Positions 51,903 to 59,911 of a stretch of DNA of 64,000 nt are shown piece after piece. Made by a program: the position numbers and the translations under genes. The notes beneath the pieces are model-generated. The model did no database searches. It saw only the letters and a list, made by a program, of their open reading frames with translations, and was not told the DNA's origin. Source of the stretch: Herbidospora yilanensis (GTDB lineage: Bacteria; Actinomycetota; Actinomycetes; Streptosporangiales; Streptosporangiaceae); NCBI RefSeq assembly GCF_001570565.1, contig NZ_BBXE01000020.1, forward strand, positions 62,001 to 126,000, in the 5' to 3' direction. Position 1 is the first letter of the stretch; every line of letters begins with the position of its first letter.

Positions 51903-52625
51903 CTCTTCTCTGAGCTCGGCCAGTTCGGCCAGGATGCGCTCGCTGACCTCGACCTCCTCCTCGTCCATGGCGCTCACCACGACCGCGATGAAGAGGTTGA
52001 CCACCACGAACGTGCAGATGAGGACGAAGCAGACGAAGAAGATCCAGGCCGACGGGTAGACCGTCATGACCTGGCGGGTGATGTCGGACCAGCCGTCGCC
52101 GGTCATGATCTGGAACAGGGTGAACAGCGACGTCTGCAGGTTCCCGAAGTAGTCGGGGGCGACGTGGCCGTACATGCGGGTGCCCATCACCGCGGCGACG
52201 TACAGGACCAGACCGAGCAGGGCCGCGATCGAGGCGACGCCGGGAACGGCGGTGAGCAGCGCGGACACCACCCGGCGCAGGCTCGGCACCGCCGAGACGA
52301 GCCGGAGCGCCCGCAGCACCCGCAGCGAGCGCAGGACGGTCAGGCCGCCGGCGGCCGGCATGAGCGAGACCACGACGACGATGGAGTCGAAGACGTTCCA
52401 CGGGTCGCGGAGGAACCGGCCGCGCTGGACGTAGAGCCGCGCGGCCAGTTCCACGGCGAAGATGGCCAGGGAGACCCGGTCGATCATGTGGAGGAGGTCG
52501 CCGTAGCGGGCCGTCGCGTCGGCGGAGGTCTCCACGCCGAGGGCGGCTGAGTTGATCAGGATGATGGCGATGATCGCCTGCTGGAACCGCTTGGACTCGA
52601 TGATGTGCCGGACACGCTCGCGCAC
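51867..52625 (-). CDS. Bacterial voltage-gated cation channel subunit with TGDGWSD filter
   Basis: The 252-residue protein has six transmembrane helices. Helix S4 is LRSLRVLRALRLV, with arginines at about 99, 102, 105 and 108. The pore reads SLFTLFQIMTGDGWSD with filter TGDGWSD at residues 175-181. S6 (FVCFVLICTFVVVNLFIAVVV) is followed by an acidic neck and a C-terminal coiled coil (ERILAELAELREEVRSL). This is the NaChBac/BacNav single-domain architecture, forming a homotetramer. Sodium channels have TLESW; the aspartates and position-4 glycine here fit calcium-permeable relatives better. ATG at 52625. Confident as a channel, less so on ion choice. Confidence 0.9.
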   Translation of the reverse strand: MRERVRHIIESKRFQQAIIAIILINSAALGVETSADATARYGDLLHMIDRVSLAIFAVELAARLYVQRGRFLRDPWNVFDSIVVVVSLMPAAGGLTVLRSLRVLRALRLVSAVPSLRRVVSALLTAVPGVASIAALLGLVLYVAAVMGTRMYGHVAPDYFGNLQTSLFTLFQIMTGDGWSDITRQVMTVYPSAWIFFVCFVLICTFVVVNLFIAVVVSAMDEEEVEVSERILAELAELREEVRSLREPAGAP

Positions 52626-52729
52626 CGTTTTTGCCCCCGGGGGAAGCGAACAGGAACAGCAGGCGAGCGTAATCGGGGTCGAACGAATGCCCGGGGACCC
52701 CGGGAAATACGGCGATCCCCGGCCAAAGA

Positions 52730-53344
52730 CTACCGAGAGTAGTGTTCCACCACGAGCTGCTCGTCGACCGGGATGGCGATCTGCTCGCGGACCGGCTTCT
52801 GCAGCAGGGTGACCGTGAGCTCCTTCAGGTCCACCGACAGGAAGCCCGCCGGCCGCTCGTCGGCGTAGATCCCCTCGGCCGCCGCGACGAACGGCTGCGT
52901 CTGGCGCGACTTCGGGCGTACGCCGATGACCTGGCCGGGCCTGACGAGGTAGCTCGGGATGTCGACCTTGCGGCCGTCGACGGTGATGTGGCCGTGGTTG
53001 ACGTACTGACGGGCGGCGTAGATCGAGGGCGCCAGGCCGGAGCGGACCACGACCGAGGCGAGCCGGGTCTCCAGGATGGCCAGCAGTTCCTCGCCCGAGC
53101 GGCCGGGGCGGCGGACGGCCAGGTCCCAGTAGCGGCGGAGCTGGCGCTCGGACACGTCGTAGTACCAGCGCAGCTTCTGCTTCTCCAGCAGCCGCATGCC
53201 GTAGTCGCCGACGTTGCGGCGGTTGGTCTTCCGGCCGTGCTCCCCGGGCGGGTAGGGCCGCGCCTCGAAGTACTTCACGGCCTTGCGGGTCAGCGGGACG
53301 CCCGCCCGCCGCGACAACCGCACCTTCGGACCCGTGTAGCGCAC
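52730..53344 (-). CDS. rpsD: 30S ribosomal protein S4, cysteine-free form
   Basis: The 204-residue protein has the S4 N-terminal region (KVRLSRRAGVPLTRKAVKYF, RPYPPGEHG, RLLEKQKLRWYYDVSERQLRRY) and the S4 RNA-binding domain (RLASVVVRSGLAPSIYAARQ, VNHGHITVDGRKVD). The four-cysteine zinc motif found near the N-terminus of many S4 proteins is absent. S4 binds 16S rRNA early in 30S assembly and can autoregulate. It is not beside rpoA or rpsK/rpsM, so it is either a free-standing sole copy, as in Streptomyces, or a zinc-independent paralogue. Start is GTG with AGAGGAG upstream. It shares a divergent region with an iron box. Confidence 0.93.
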   Translation of the reverse strand: MRYTGPKVRLSRRAGVPLTRKAVKYFEARPYPPGEHGRKTNRRNVGDYGMRLLEKQKLRWYYDVSERQLRRYWDLAVRRPGRSGEELLAILETRLASVVVRSGLAPSIYAARQYVNHGHITVDGRKVDIPSYLVRPGQVIGVRPKSRQTQPFVAAAEGIYADERPAGFLSVDLKELTVTLLQKPVREQIAIPVDEQLVVEHYSR

Positions 53345-53375
53345 GTGGACTCCTCTGTGGTTAGGTAACCCTTAT

Positions 53376-53394
53376 TAAGGCAAGCCTTACCTTA
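53376..53394. promoter_or_regulatory. Iron box (IdeR/DmdR-type operator)
   Basis: TAAGGCAAGCCTTACCTTA matches the 19-base IdeR/DmdR consensus TTAGGTTAGGCTAACCTAA at most positions and has the same inverted symmetry (AAGGCAAG/CTTACCTT). GGTTAGGTAACC at 53359-53370 is an adjacent palindrome containing a second TTAGGT half-site. The site lies 22 bases before the DUF2470 start and about 30 before the S4 start. Confidence 0.75.
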
Positions 53395-53415
53395 ACAGAC
53401 CCATTGGAGGCTCGG

Positions 53416-54141
53416 ATGACCCAGCCCGTCTCGGCTCCCCCGATCACGGAACGCGTCCGCACGCTGGCCGCGACGGCAGCCCCGACGCACGTCGCGGTGG
53501 CCGGCTCCGAGCTGACGGCGCTCCCCGCCCGCGGCGGCGTCGACGCCCAGGGCCGCCCGGTCCTGCTGGTCAAACCCGACGAGGTCCTGTACGGCTGCCG
53601 CGACGACCTGGCCGTCACCGTCGACCTGGTCGCCACCCGCAGCATGGGCGAGACCGAACGCGCCCGGGGCATGCTGAAGATCCGCGGCTGGGCCGCCACG
53701 GTCCCCGGCCACGAGGCCCGCCGGACGGCCGTCGCCATCGCCGAACGCTGCCCCGACGAGGACCTGTTCGCCGTCATCGAGAACACCGGCCGGGCCCCCC
53801 GCCTGCTGCGCGTGGACGTGGCCGACGTCGTCTACCTGACCGGCACCGAGAGCGGCATCCTGGACTCCGACGACTACCTGGACGCCGAACCCGACCCGTT
53901 CCTCGACCTGGCCGAGCGCATGCTGCACCACGTCAACTCGGCCCACCGCGCCCAGCTCGTGACCGCCGTGGAACACCTGCTGGGCGAGCCCGCGCCGGAC
54001 GCGTGGTTGTGGGAGCTCGACCGCTACGGGGCGACGGTCAGAGCGGGCTGCGACCGGCTGGTCCGGATGCCGTGGCCGTCACCGGCCCAGACCCCGGAGG
54101 CGCTGGAACACGCCTTGGCCTGCCTGGTCTGCGCCCACTGA
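53416..54141 (+). CDS. DUF2470 domain protein, probably iron/heme related
   Basis: The 241-residue soluble protein starts at ATG 53416 after TTGGAGG. The N-terminal part (about 15-135) looks like a split-barrel flavin/heme-type domain (VLLVKPDEVLYGCRDDLAVT, VDLVATRSMGETERARGMLK). The DUF2470 domain seems to include LDLAERMLHHVNSAHRAQLV with its histidines. DUF2470 is found at the end of HugZ/HupZ-type heme utilisation proteins. An iron box overlaps its promoter region, so expression should rise in iron limitation. Its function in heme or iron handling is inferred from the domain and the operator. Confidence 0.82.
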   Translation: MTQPVSAPPITERVRTLAATAAPTHVAVAGSELTALPARGGVDAQGRPVLLVKPDEVLYGCRDDLAVTVDLVATRSMGETERARGMLKIRGWAATVPGHEARRTAVAIAERCPDEDLFAVIENTGRAPRLLRVDVADVVYLTGTESGILDSDDYLDAEPDPFLDLAERMLHHVNSAHRAQLVTAVEHLLGEPAPDAWLWELDRYGATVRAGCDRLVRMPWPSPAQTPEALEHALACLVCAH

Positions 54142-54143
54142 CG

Positions 54144-54917
54144 TCATCCCTTGACGAGGTCCTTCGAGACCGTGCTCGCCGGGGGCGCCTTGACGGAGAC
54201 CTTCTTGCCCCAGGCGGAGTACGTGGTGACGGTGTGGAGGGTCACCTTGTCCCAGTCGTGGCTGTAGAACAGGTATCCCCCGTTGAAGTCCGTCACAAGG
54301 CGTTTGGGCAGCAGCCGGGCGTCGAGCGTGAGGGTGAAGCGGATGTTCGCCCCGGCGAGGAACACGCTGCGGCCGGCGGACAGGCGGAACCAGGGCGAGA
54401 CGGCGTGCAGGTCGGACATGTCGATCGATCCGGTGTACACGCGACCCGACCGCTCGGCGCGGCCGAGCAGCGCCTTGAGGGTCGCCGGTTCACCGGGATT
54501 GACGAGCTGGCCGAAGATCGTGGCGCTCCCACTGGGAGTGCCGTTCCTCTTCTCGACGAACCACGTCTTCCCTGCGGGCACCTCGAAACCGAGCCCCTTG
54601 GTGTAGGTCGTCGTCCCGATCATGATCGCCCGGCCGGGTGTCAGGAGCTCGGGATTCCGTTCGGGCACCCGCCCGAAGAACTCGACGCCGATGTCGGACG
54701 CGGCGACCTGTCCCGCGCGCCCGAATTGAAGCCGGCCCTCGCGCACGACGAACTTCTCGGTAGCCGTGTCCACGATCGAGGTGGTGTCGACGAACGACAC
54801 ACCCCGCCCTGGGGTCACCCGCTTTTTCAGGACGGCGACGGGATCGGGGGCGGCCTCGACGGGGGTCGCGGGTAAGACGACGAGTGCCACGAGGGCAGTG
54901 GCGATCAGACGTTTCAT
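54144..54917 (-). CDS. Exported hypothetical protein
   Basis: The 257-residue product has a signal peptide (MKRLIATALVALVVLPATPVEA) and no further membrane helix. The mature chain has alternating beta-type segments (GVSFVDTTSIVDTATEKFVV, TTTYTKGLGFEVPAGKTWFV, IRFTLTLDARLLPKRLVTDF) that recall the LppX/LprG-like lipid-binding half-barrels of actinobacteria, but there is no lipobox. Its stop is two bases from the convergent DUF2470 stop. Function unknown. Confidence 0.72.
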   Translation of the reverse strand: MKRLIATALVALVVLPATPVEAAPDPVAVLKKRVTPGRGVSFVDTTSIVDTATEKFVVREGRLQFGRAGQVAASDIGVEFFGRVPERNPELLTPGRAIMIGTTTYTKGLGFEVPAGKTWFVEKRNGTPSGSATIFGQLVNPGEPATLKALLGRAERSGRVYTGSIDMSDLHAVSPWFRLSAGRSVFLAGANIRFTLTLDARLLPKRLVTDFNGGYLFYSHDWDKVTLHTVTTYSAWGKKVSVKAPPASTVSKDLVKG

Positions 54918-54979
54918 GGTCCGGATTTTGACCCACGCCGATCAAGAAACGGCCACAGGGAGTCGGGTGGCCGGCCAGG

Positions 54980-55110
54980 CGGAGCCGTAACGGAAGAAAG
55001 ATCTTCGAGCGGAGCGAGGCCTTCCAGGGGGCGCGACGGGAGGAGCCCTTCGCCGGGACGCGAAGCGGCCGGGGGGGAGCGTGAGGGGGCGCAGCCCCCT
55101 GACAGCGGCG
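54980..55110. repeat. Intergenic repeat-like element with GGGGGC-GCA-GCCCCC hairpin
   Basis: The gap between two leftward genes contains CGAGCGGAGCGAGGCC, CGGGACGCGAAGCGGCC and a hairpin GGGGGC (55085-55090) / GCCCCC (55094-55099). Such strings recur between genes in GC-rich actinobacterial genomes, so this is probably a copy of a dispersed element. Only one copy is visible here. The hairpin also lies shortly after the ROK stop (55128) in the direction of transcription, and could terminate it. Confidence 0.45.
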
Positions 55111-55127
55111 GGTTCGGGGCCCCGAGG

Positions 55128-56282
55128 TCAGAGCGCGTCTGGATCCAGGATGCGGTCGATCACCAGCAGGGCGCAGCCGGTGATGCCGGCCCCCGGGCCC
55201 AGCCGGCTGCGTTCGATCTTGAGGCTGCGGGTGGCGAGCTGGGTGGAGCGCTGGTAGACGACCTCGCGCACCCCCGAGACCAGCGGCATGAACATCTCGG
55301 CCACGTCGCCGCCGAGCACGACCACCGACGGGTTGAGCAGGTTGACCGCGCTGGCGATGACCTCGCCGAGCCAGCGGCCGGCCTGGCGGACGACCGCCAT
55401 CGTCTCGGCGTCGCCCTGGCGGACCAGCGCGGTCACGTCGGCGAGGGTCTCGACGTCGCGGCCTCGGTCGCGGAGGGTGCGGAGGATGGCGGTGCCGCTG
55501 GCGACCGAGTCGACGCAGTCGAGGTTGCCGCAGCGGCACAGGACGCCGCCGCCGTCGCGGACCGGGATGTGGCCGATCTCGCCCGCGGCGCCGAGCGCGC
55601 CGCGCATGATGTTCCCGCTGGAGACGACGCCGGCTCCTATGCGGGTGGAGACCTTCACGAACAGCAGGTCGTCCTGGTCGGGGTAGACGCCGCGGTGCTC
55701 GCCCATCGCGATCACGTTGACGTCGTTGTCGACCAGGACGGGGACCGGGAACCGCTCGGCGATGCGGGGCGGGATCTCGACGCCGGTCCACGAGGCCATC
55801 ACGCGCGCCGATTCGGTGCGGCCCCGGGCGTATTCGACCGTGGCGGGCACACCCAGGCCGACCCCGACGAGGGGGCCGCGTCCTTCGAGGAGTTTCTCCC
55901 AGGTGTCCATCACCAGGCCGAGGACGGCGTCGGGGCCCTCCTCGACGTCGATCACCAGGTCTGTGCGTTCGATCACATCGCCGGCCAGGTCGCACAGGGC
56001 GATCTGGGTGCGGCTGGCGCCCAGTGAGGCCACCGCCACGACGCCGCCCGCGGCGTTGAACCGCAGCCGGACGGGAGGCCGCCCGCCGGTCGACGGGCCT
56101 TCGGCGTCTTCCACGACGAGGCCGCGTTGCAGCAGCTCATTGACCCGGTGGGTGACCGCGGGGCGCGAGAGGGCGGTGACGCGGCCGATCTCGGCGCGGG
56201 TCGTGGCCTCTCCGCCGCGGATGAGCTGGAGCACCTCACCGGTGGTGGCAATCCGTGACATACGTGACATCGCCTTGAGCAT
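55128..56282 (-). CDS. ROK-family regulator beside the Entner-Doudoroff operon
   Basis: The 384-residue protein has a winged HTH (about 10-65: TGEVLQLIRGGEATTRAEIG, SRPAVTHRVNELLQRGLV) and a ROK domain. The latter contains LVGVGLGVPATVEYARGR, LVDNDVNVIAMGEHRG, GAGVVSSGNIMRGALGAAGE and a zinc-type motif GVLCRCGNLDCVDSVAS. It is divergent from edd-glk-eda, so it most likely represses that operon until a sugar or sugar phosphate binds. The ATG at 56282 has no ribosome site; ATGs at 56270 and 56261 are alternatives. Confidence 0.9.
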   Translation of the reverse strand: MLKAMSRMSRIATTGEVLQLIRGGEATTRAEIGRVTALSRPAVTHRVNELLQRGLVVEDAEGPSTGGRPPVRLRFNAAGGVVAVASLGASRTQIALCDLAGDVIERTDLVIDVEEGPDAVLGLVMDTWEKLLEGRGPLVGVGLGVPATVEYARGRTESARVMASWTGVEIPPRIAERFPVPVLVDNDVNVIAMGEHRGVYPDQDDLLFVKVSTRIGAGVVSSGNIMRGALGAAGEIGHIPVRDGGGVLCRCGNLDCVDSVASGTAILRTLRDRGRDVETLADVTALVRQGDAETMAVVRQAGRWLGEVIASAVNLLNPSVVVLGGDVAEMFMPLVSGVREVVYQRSTQLATRSLKIERSRLGPGAGITGCALLVIDRILDPDAL

Positions 56283-56303
56283 AGTGGTTGACCGAAGTTC
56301 ACC

Positions 56304-56364
56304 GACTTATTCATTGTAGGTGACAAAAGTCAGCTTGATGAATACCTAAGGTTCGGGCTAATGT
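56304..56364 (+). promoter_or_regulatory. edd promoter and candidate ROK operators
   Basis: GACTT (56304-56308) is inverted at 56327-56331 (AAGTC), and TTCAT (56310-56314) at 56338-56342 (ATGAA). Just downstream, TTGATG (56335-56340) and TAATGT (56359-56364) with an 18-base spacer form a plausible promoter for edd, so a protein bound to the repeats would overlap the -35. Confidence 0.5.
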
Positions 56365-56394
56365 CCCCCTTGTCCGCATTGAGGAGGGGACGTC

Positions 56395-58218
56395 ATGACA
56401 CATCCGGCCGTGGCCGAGGTCACCCAACGCATCGTCGAACGCAGCCGGGAGTCCCGCACCGCCTATCTGTCCCGTGTGGACGCCGACGCGGCCGAACTGC
56501 GTCGACGGGGGCCCGCACGGGGCCACCTGGGGTGCGCCAACCTGGCCCACGGGTTCGCCGCCGCCGGTGCCGACAAGCCGCTGGTGCGGGCCGCCACCCG
56601 GCCGGGCGTGGCGATCGTGACGTCCTACAACGACATGTTGTCGGCGCACCAGCCGTACGAGAGTTACCCGCCGGAGCTCAAGAAGGCGGTCCGGGCGGCC
56701 GGAGGTGTCGCGCAGGTCGCGGGCGGGGTGCCGGCCATGTGCGACGGGGTCACCCAGGGCCGGGCGGGCATGGAGTTGTCGCTCTACAGCCGCGACGTGA
56801 TCGCCATGTCGACGGCCATCGCGCTCTCGCACGACATGTTCGACGCCTCCCTGCTGCTCGGGGTCTGCGACAAGATCGTGCCGGGGCTGTTCATCGGGGC
56901 GCTGCGGTTCGGCCACCTGCCGGCGATGTTCGTCCCGGCCGGGCCGATGACCTCGGGGTTGCCGAACAAGGTGAAGGCGCGGGCCCGGCAGGCGTTCGCC
57001 GAGGGCAAGATCGGCCGCGCGGAGATGCTCGACGCCGAGGCCGAGAGCTACCACTCCCCCGGCACCTGCACCTTCTACGGCACCGCCAACTCCAACCAGC
57101 TCCTGATGGAGGTCATGGGCCTGCACCTGCCGGGCGCGACCTTCGTCAACCCGCGCACCGAGTTGCGGCAGGCGCTCACGGCCGCCGCCGCCCGCCGGGT
57201 GGTGGAGCTGACCGCGCACGGCGACGAGTACACCCCGATCGGCCACGTCGTCGACGAGAAGGCGATCGTGAACGCCGTCGTGGCGCTGCTGGCCTCGGGC
57301 GGCTCGACCAACCACACCATGCACCTGGTCGCCATGGCGAACGCCGCCGGGATCACGCTGACCTGGGACGACATGGCGGCGCTGTCGAAGGTCGTGCCGC
57401 TGCTGACCCGGATGTACCCCAACGGGCAGGCCGACGTGAACCACTTCCACGCCGCGGGCGGAATGCAGGTGTTCATCGGCACGCTGCTGGACGCCGGGCT
57501 GCTGCACGACGACGTGCTGACCGTGGCCGGGCGGGGGCTGGACCTCTACCGGTCGGCGCCGGAGCTGAAGGAGGGCGAGCTCGTCTGGACCGAGCGCGCC
57601 GAGGGCAGCGCCGACCTGTCGGTGCTGCGCCCGGCCGATGAACCTTTCTCGCCCGACGGCGGCATCCACATGGTCGGCGGCAACCTGGGCCGGGCGGTCT
57701 CGAAGGTGTCGGCGGTCAAGCCCGAGCACCTGGTGATCGAGGCGCCGGCGAAGGTCTTCGACGACCAGCTCGACCTGCTGCGCGCCTTCGAGGCCGGTGA
57801 CCTCGACGGACAGGACTTCGTCGCGGTGGTCCGCTACCAGGGGCCGAGCGCCAACGGCATGCCGGAGCTGCACAAGCTGACCCCGCCGCTGGCCGTGCTG
57901 CTGGACCGGGGACAGAAGGTCGCAATCGTTACAGACGGCCGGATGTCGGGCGCGTCGGGCAAGGTCCCGGCCGCGATCCACCTGTCGCCGGAGGCGGCCA
58001 AGGGCGGCGCGATCGCCCTGATCAGGGACGGCGACCCGATCAGGCTCGACTCGACCGCCGGAACCCTGGACGTGCTGGCCGACCTGAGCGGCCGCACCCC
58101 CGACGGCGCCCCGAAACCTGACGACAAATGGGCGGGAACCGGACGCGAGCTTTTTGCCGCCTTCCGTCGTACGGTTGGACCCGCGGAACGCGGTGCCAGC
58201 ATCTTCGGAGGGTTCTAA
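56395..58218 (+). CDS. edd: Phosphogluconate dehydratase
   Basis: The 607-residue iron-sulfur enzyme dehydrates 6-phosphogluconate to KDPG, the first specific step of the Entner-Doudoroff pathway. IlvD/Edd marks are [82 protein letters not shown] and [20 protein letters not shown]. The cysteines for the [4Fe-4S] cluster are present. GAGGAGGGG precedes the ATG. The stop is immediately followed by the glk start, so edd-glk-eda is a tight operon. Confidence 0.95.
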   Translation: MTHPAVAEVTQRIVERSRESRTAYLSRVDADAAELRRRGPARGHLGCANLAHGFAAAGADKPLVRAATRPGVAIVTSYNDMLSAHQPYESYPPELKKAVRAAGGVAQVAGGVPAMCDGVTQGRAGMELSLYSRDVIAMSTAIALSHDMFDASLLLGVCDKIVPGLFIGALRFGHLPAMFVPAGPMTSGLPNKVKARARQAFAEGKIGRAEMLDAEAESYHSPGTCTFYGTANSNQLLMEVMGLHLPGATFVNPRTELRQALTAAAARRVVELTAHGDEYTPIGHVVDEKAIVNAVVALLASGGSTNHTMHLVAMANAAGITLTWDDMAALSKVVPLLTRMYPNGQADVNHFHAAGGMQVFIGTLLDAGLLHDDVLTVAGRGLDLYRSAPELKEGELVWTERAEGSADLSVLRPADEPFSPDGGIHMVGGNLGRAVSKVSAVKPEHLVIEAPAKVFDDQLDLLRAFEAGDLDGQDFVAVVRYQGPSANGMPELHKLTPPLAVLLDRGQKVAIVTDGRMSGASGKVPAAIHLSPEAAKGGAIALIRDGDPIRLDSTAGTLDVLADLSGRTPDGAPKPDDKWAGTGRELFAAFRRTVGPAERGASIFGGF

Positions 58219-59178
58219 GTGAGCTACCCCTGGCTCGTCGCCGACATCGGCGGCACCAATGCACGTTTTGGGATCGTCTCCGGGCCGGGTGCGGTGCCGG
58301 AGGCGGTGGCCGTCCTCAACGTGGCGGAACACCCGACGTTGCCCGGCGCGATAGCCGCCTATCTGGCCGACCACGCCGACGGCGCGCGGCCCGGGGCCGC
58401 GTGCGTGGCGATCGCCGGGCCGGTCAAGGGTGACCACTACACACTGACCAACGGCTCGTGGTCCGGGTCGGTGGCGGGCCTGGGCATCCCGCAGTCACAC
58501 GTGCTGAACGACTTCGAGGCGCTGGCGATCTCGCTGCCCCACCTGGCGGGCGACGACCTGGTGCCGCTGGGCGGCCCGGCGCCGGTGGCCGGGATGGTGA
58601 AGGCGGTGCTCGGGCCCGGCACGGGGCTGGGCGTGGCCGGGCTGGTGCCGGCCGGCGACGGCTGGGTGCCGGTGCCGGGCGAGGGCGGGCACGTGTCCGT
58701 CCCGGCGGTGACCGACCTGGAGTTCGAGATCGTCAAGGCCCTCCGGACCGACGGCCTGCCCTACGTCGACGCCGAGCACCTGCTCTCGGGCTCGGGCCTG
58801 CCCCGGCTGCACCGGGGCCTGGCGCTCGTACGCGGCATCAAGACCACCCGCAAGAGCGCCTCGGAGATCGTGGCGGGCGACGACGACCTGTGCCGCGAGA
58901 CCGTCGAGGTCTTCCTCGCCCTGCTGGGCGGGTTCGCCGGCAACGTCGCGCTCACGCTGGGCGCGCGCGGCGGCGTCTACCTCGGCGGCGGGGTGCTGCC
59001 CCGGATCGTCGACCGCGTCCGCGACAGCGACTTCCGGTCCCGGTTCGAGCTGACCGGCCCGGCGTTGTCCGACTATCTGACCGCCATCGCCACCTCGCTG
59101 ATCGTCGCCGAGCAGCCCGCTCTGACGGGTGCGGCCGCCTGGCTCCAGCAGCGGGCCACTACTGTGGAGTTCGTATGA
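58219..59178 (+). CDS. glk: Glucokinase (Glk family)
   Basis: The 319-residue enzyme phosphorylates glucose with ATP. It belongs to the Glk (PF02685) family and lacks the ROK zinc motif: WLVADIGGTNARFGIV, VAIAGPVKGDHYTLTNGSW, VLNDFEALAISLPHL, VLGPGTGLGVAGLV, PGEGGHVSVP and the C-terminal VYLGGGVLPRI. The GTG start directly follows the edd stop and its own stop overlaps eda (ATGA). Having a dedicated glucokinase in the Entner-Doudoroff operon suggests free glucose is the feedstock. Confidence 0.95.
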   Translation: MSYPWLVADIGGTNARFGIVSGPGAVPEAVAVLNVAEHPTLPGAIAAYLADHADGARPGAACVAIAGPVKGDHYTLTNGSWSGSVAGLGIPQSHVLNDFEALAISLPHLAGDDLVPLGGPAPVAGMVKAVLGPGTGLGVAGLVPAGDGWVPVPGEGGHVSVPAVTDLEFEIVKALRTDGLPYVDAEHLLSGSGLPRLHRGLALVRGIKTTRKSASEIVAGDDDLCRETVEVFLALLGGFAGNVALTLGARGGVYLGGGVLPRIVDRVRDSDFRSRFELTGPALSDYLTAIATSLIVAEQPALTGAAAWLQQRATTVEFV

Positions 59179-59789
59179 GCACCCTCCTCGACCTCGCCCC
59201 CGTGGTCCCCGTCGTCGTGGTCGACGACGTCGACACCGCCGTGCCGATGGCCCGCGCCCTCGTGGCGGGCGGGCTGCCGGTCATCGAGGTCACCCTGCGG
59301 ACCGAGGCCGGGCTGGAGTCGATCCGCCGGATCGCCGCCGAGGTCGAGGGCGCGGTCGTGGGCGCCGGCACGGTCCGCCGCCCCGCCGACGTCGAGGCCG
59401 CCGTCGAGGCCGGGTCGAGGTTCCTGGTCTCCCCCGGCTCCCCCGCCGCCCTCGTCGACGCGATGGCCGCGTCGGGGCTGCCGTTCCTGCCGGGCGTGGC
59501 GACCGCGACCGAGGTCATGGCGCTGTTCGAGCGCGGCCTGCGCGAGATGAAGTTCTTCCCGGCCGAGCAGGCCGGCGGCGTGAACTACCTGAAGGCCCTG
59601 GGCGGCCCGCTGCCCGAGGTGCGGTTCTGCCCGACCGGCGGCATCCGCCTGGCGACCGCCCCCGCCTACCTCGCGCTGCCCAACGTCGGCTGCGTCGGCG
59701 GCACCTGGCTCACGCCCGCCGACGCGCTGGCCACCGGAGACTACGCCGCCATCGAGAAACTCGCCGCGGAGGCCGCCACGCTCCGTTGA
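59175..59789 (+). CDS. eda: KDPG aldolase
   Basis: The 204-residue class I aldolase cleaves KDPG to pyruvate and glyceraldehyde 3-phosphate. Glu38 in VIEVTLRT and the Schiff-base Lys126 in EMKFFPAEQAGG are in place, as are VGAGTVRR, FLVSPGSP, LPFLPGVAT and the phosphate site CPTGGI. It ends the edd-glk-eda operon, overlapping glk by four bases. A hairpin follows before the convergent LacI gene. Confidence 0.95.
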   Translation: MSTLLDLAPVVPVVVVDDVDTAVPMARALVAGGLPVIEVTLRTEAGLESIRRIAAEVEGAVVGAGTVRRPADVEAAVEAGSRFLVSPGSPAALVDAMAASGLPFLPGVATATEVMALFERGLREMKFFPAEQAGGVNYLKALGGPLPEVRFCPTGGIRLATAPAYLALPNVGCVGGTWLTPADALATGDYAAIEKLAAEAATLR

Positions 59790-59876
59790 CAGCCTCGTCA
59801 GCCAGGCCATCCTCCCTCGGTCGAAGCTGGCGGCCATGCCCGCGTCCGCGACCCGGAAACACGGCCATGGGTACCG

Positions 59877-59911
59877 GGGCCCGTGACACCCAACCAGGAC
59901 GTCACGGGCCC
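59877..59911. terminator. Bidirectional hairpin between eda and LacI gene
   Basis: GGGCCCGTGAC (59877-59887) pairs with GTCACGGGCCC (59901-59911), followed by TTTCC. It overlaps the last bases of the LacI-family gene (stop at 59902) and serves both convergent units. Confidence 0.8.

Noticed and set aside
53359-53394. Zur (zinc) operator upstream of cysteine-free S4
   Set aside because: The site has the TTAGGT/ACCT pattern and 19-base symmetry of an iron box and not the AT-centred Zur palindrome.
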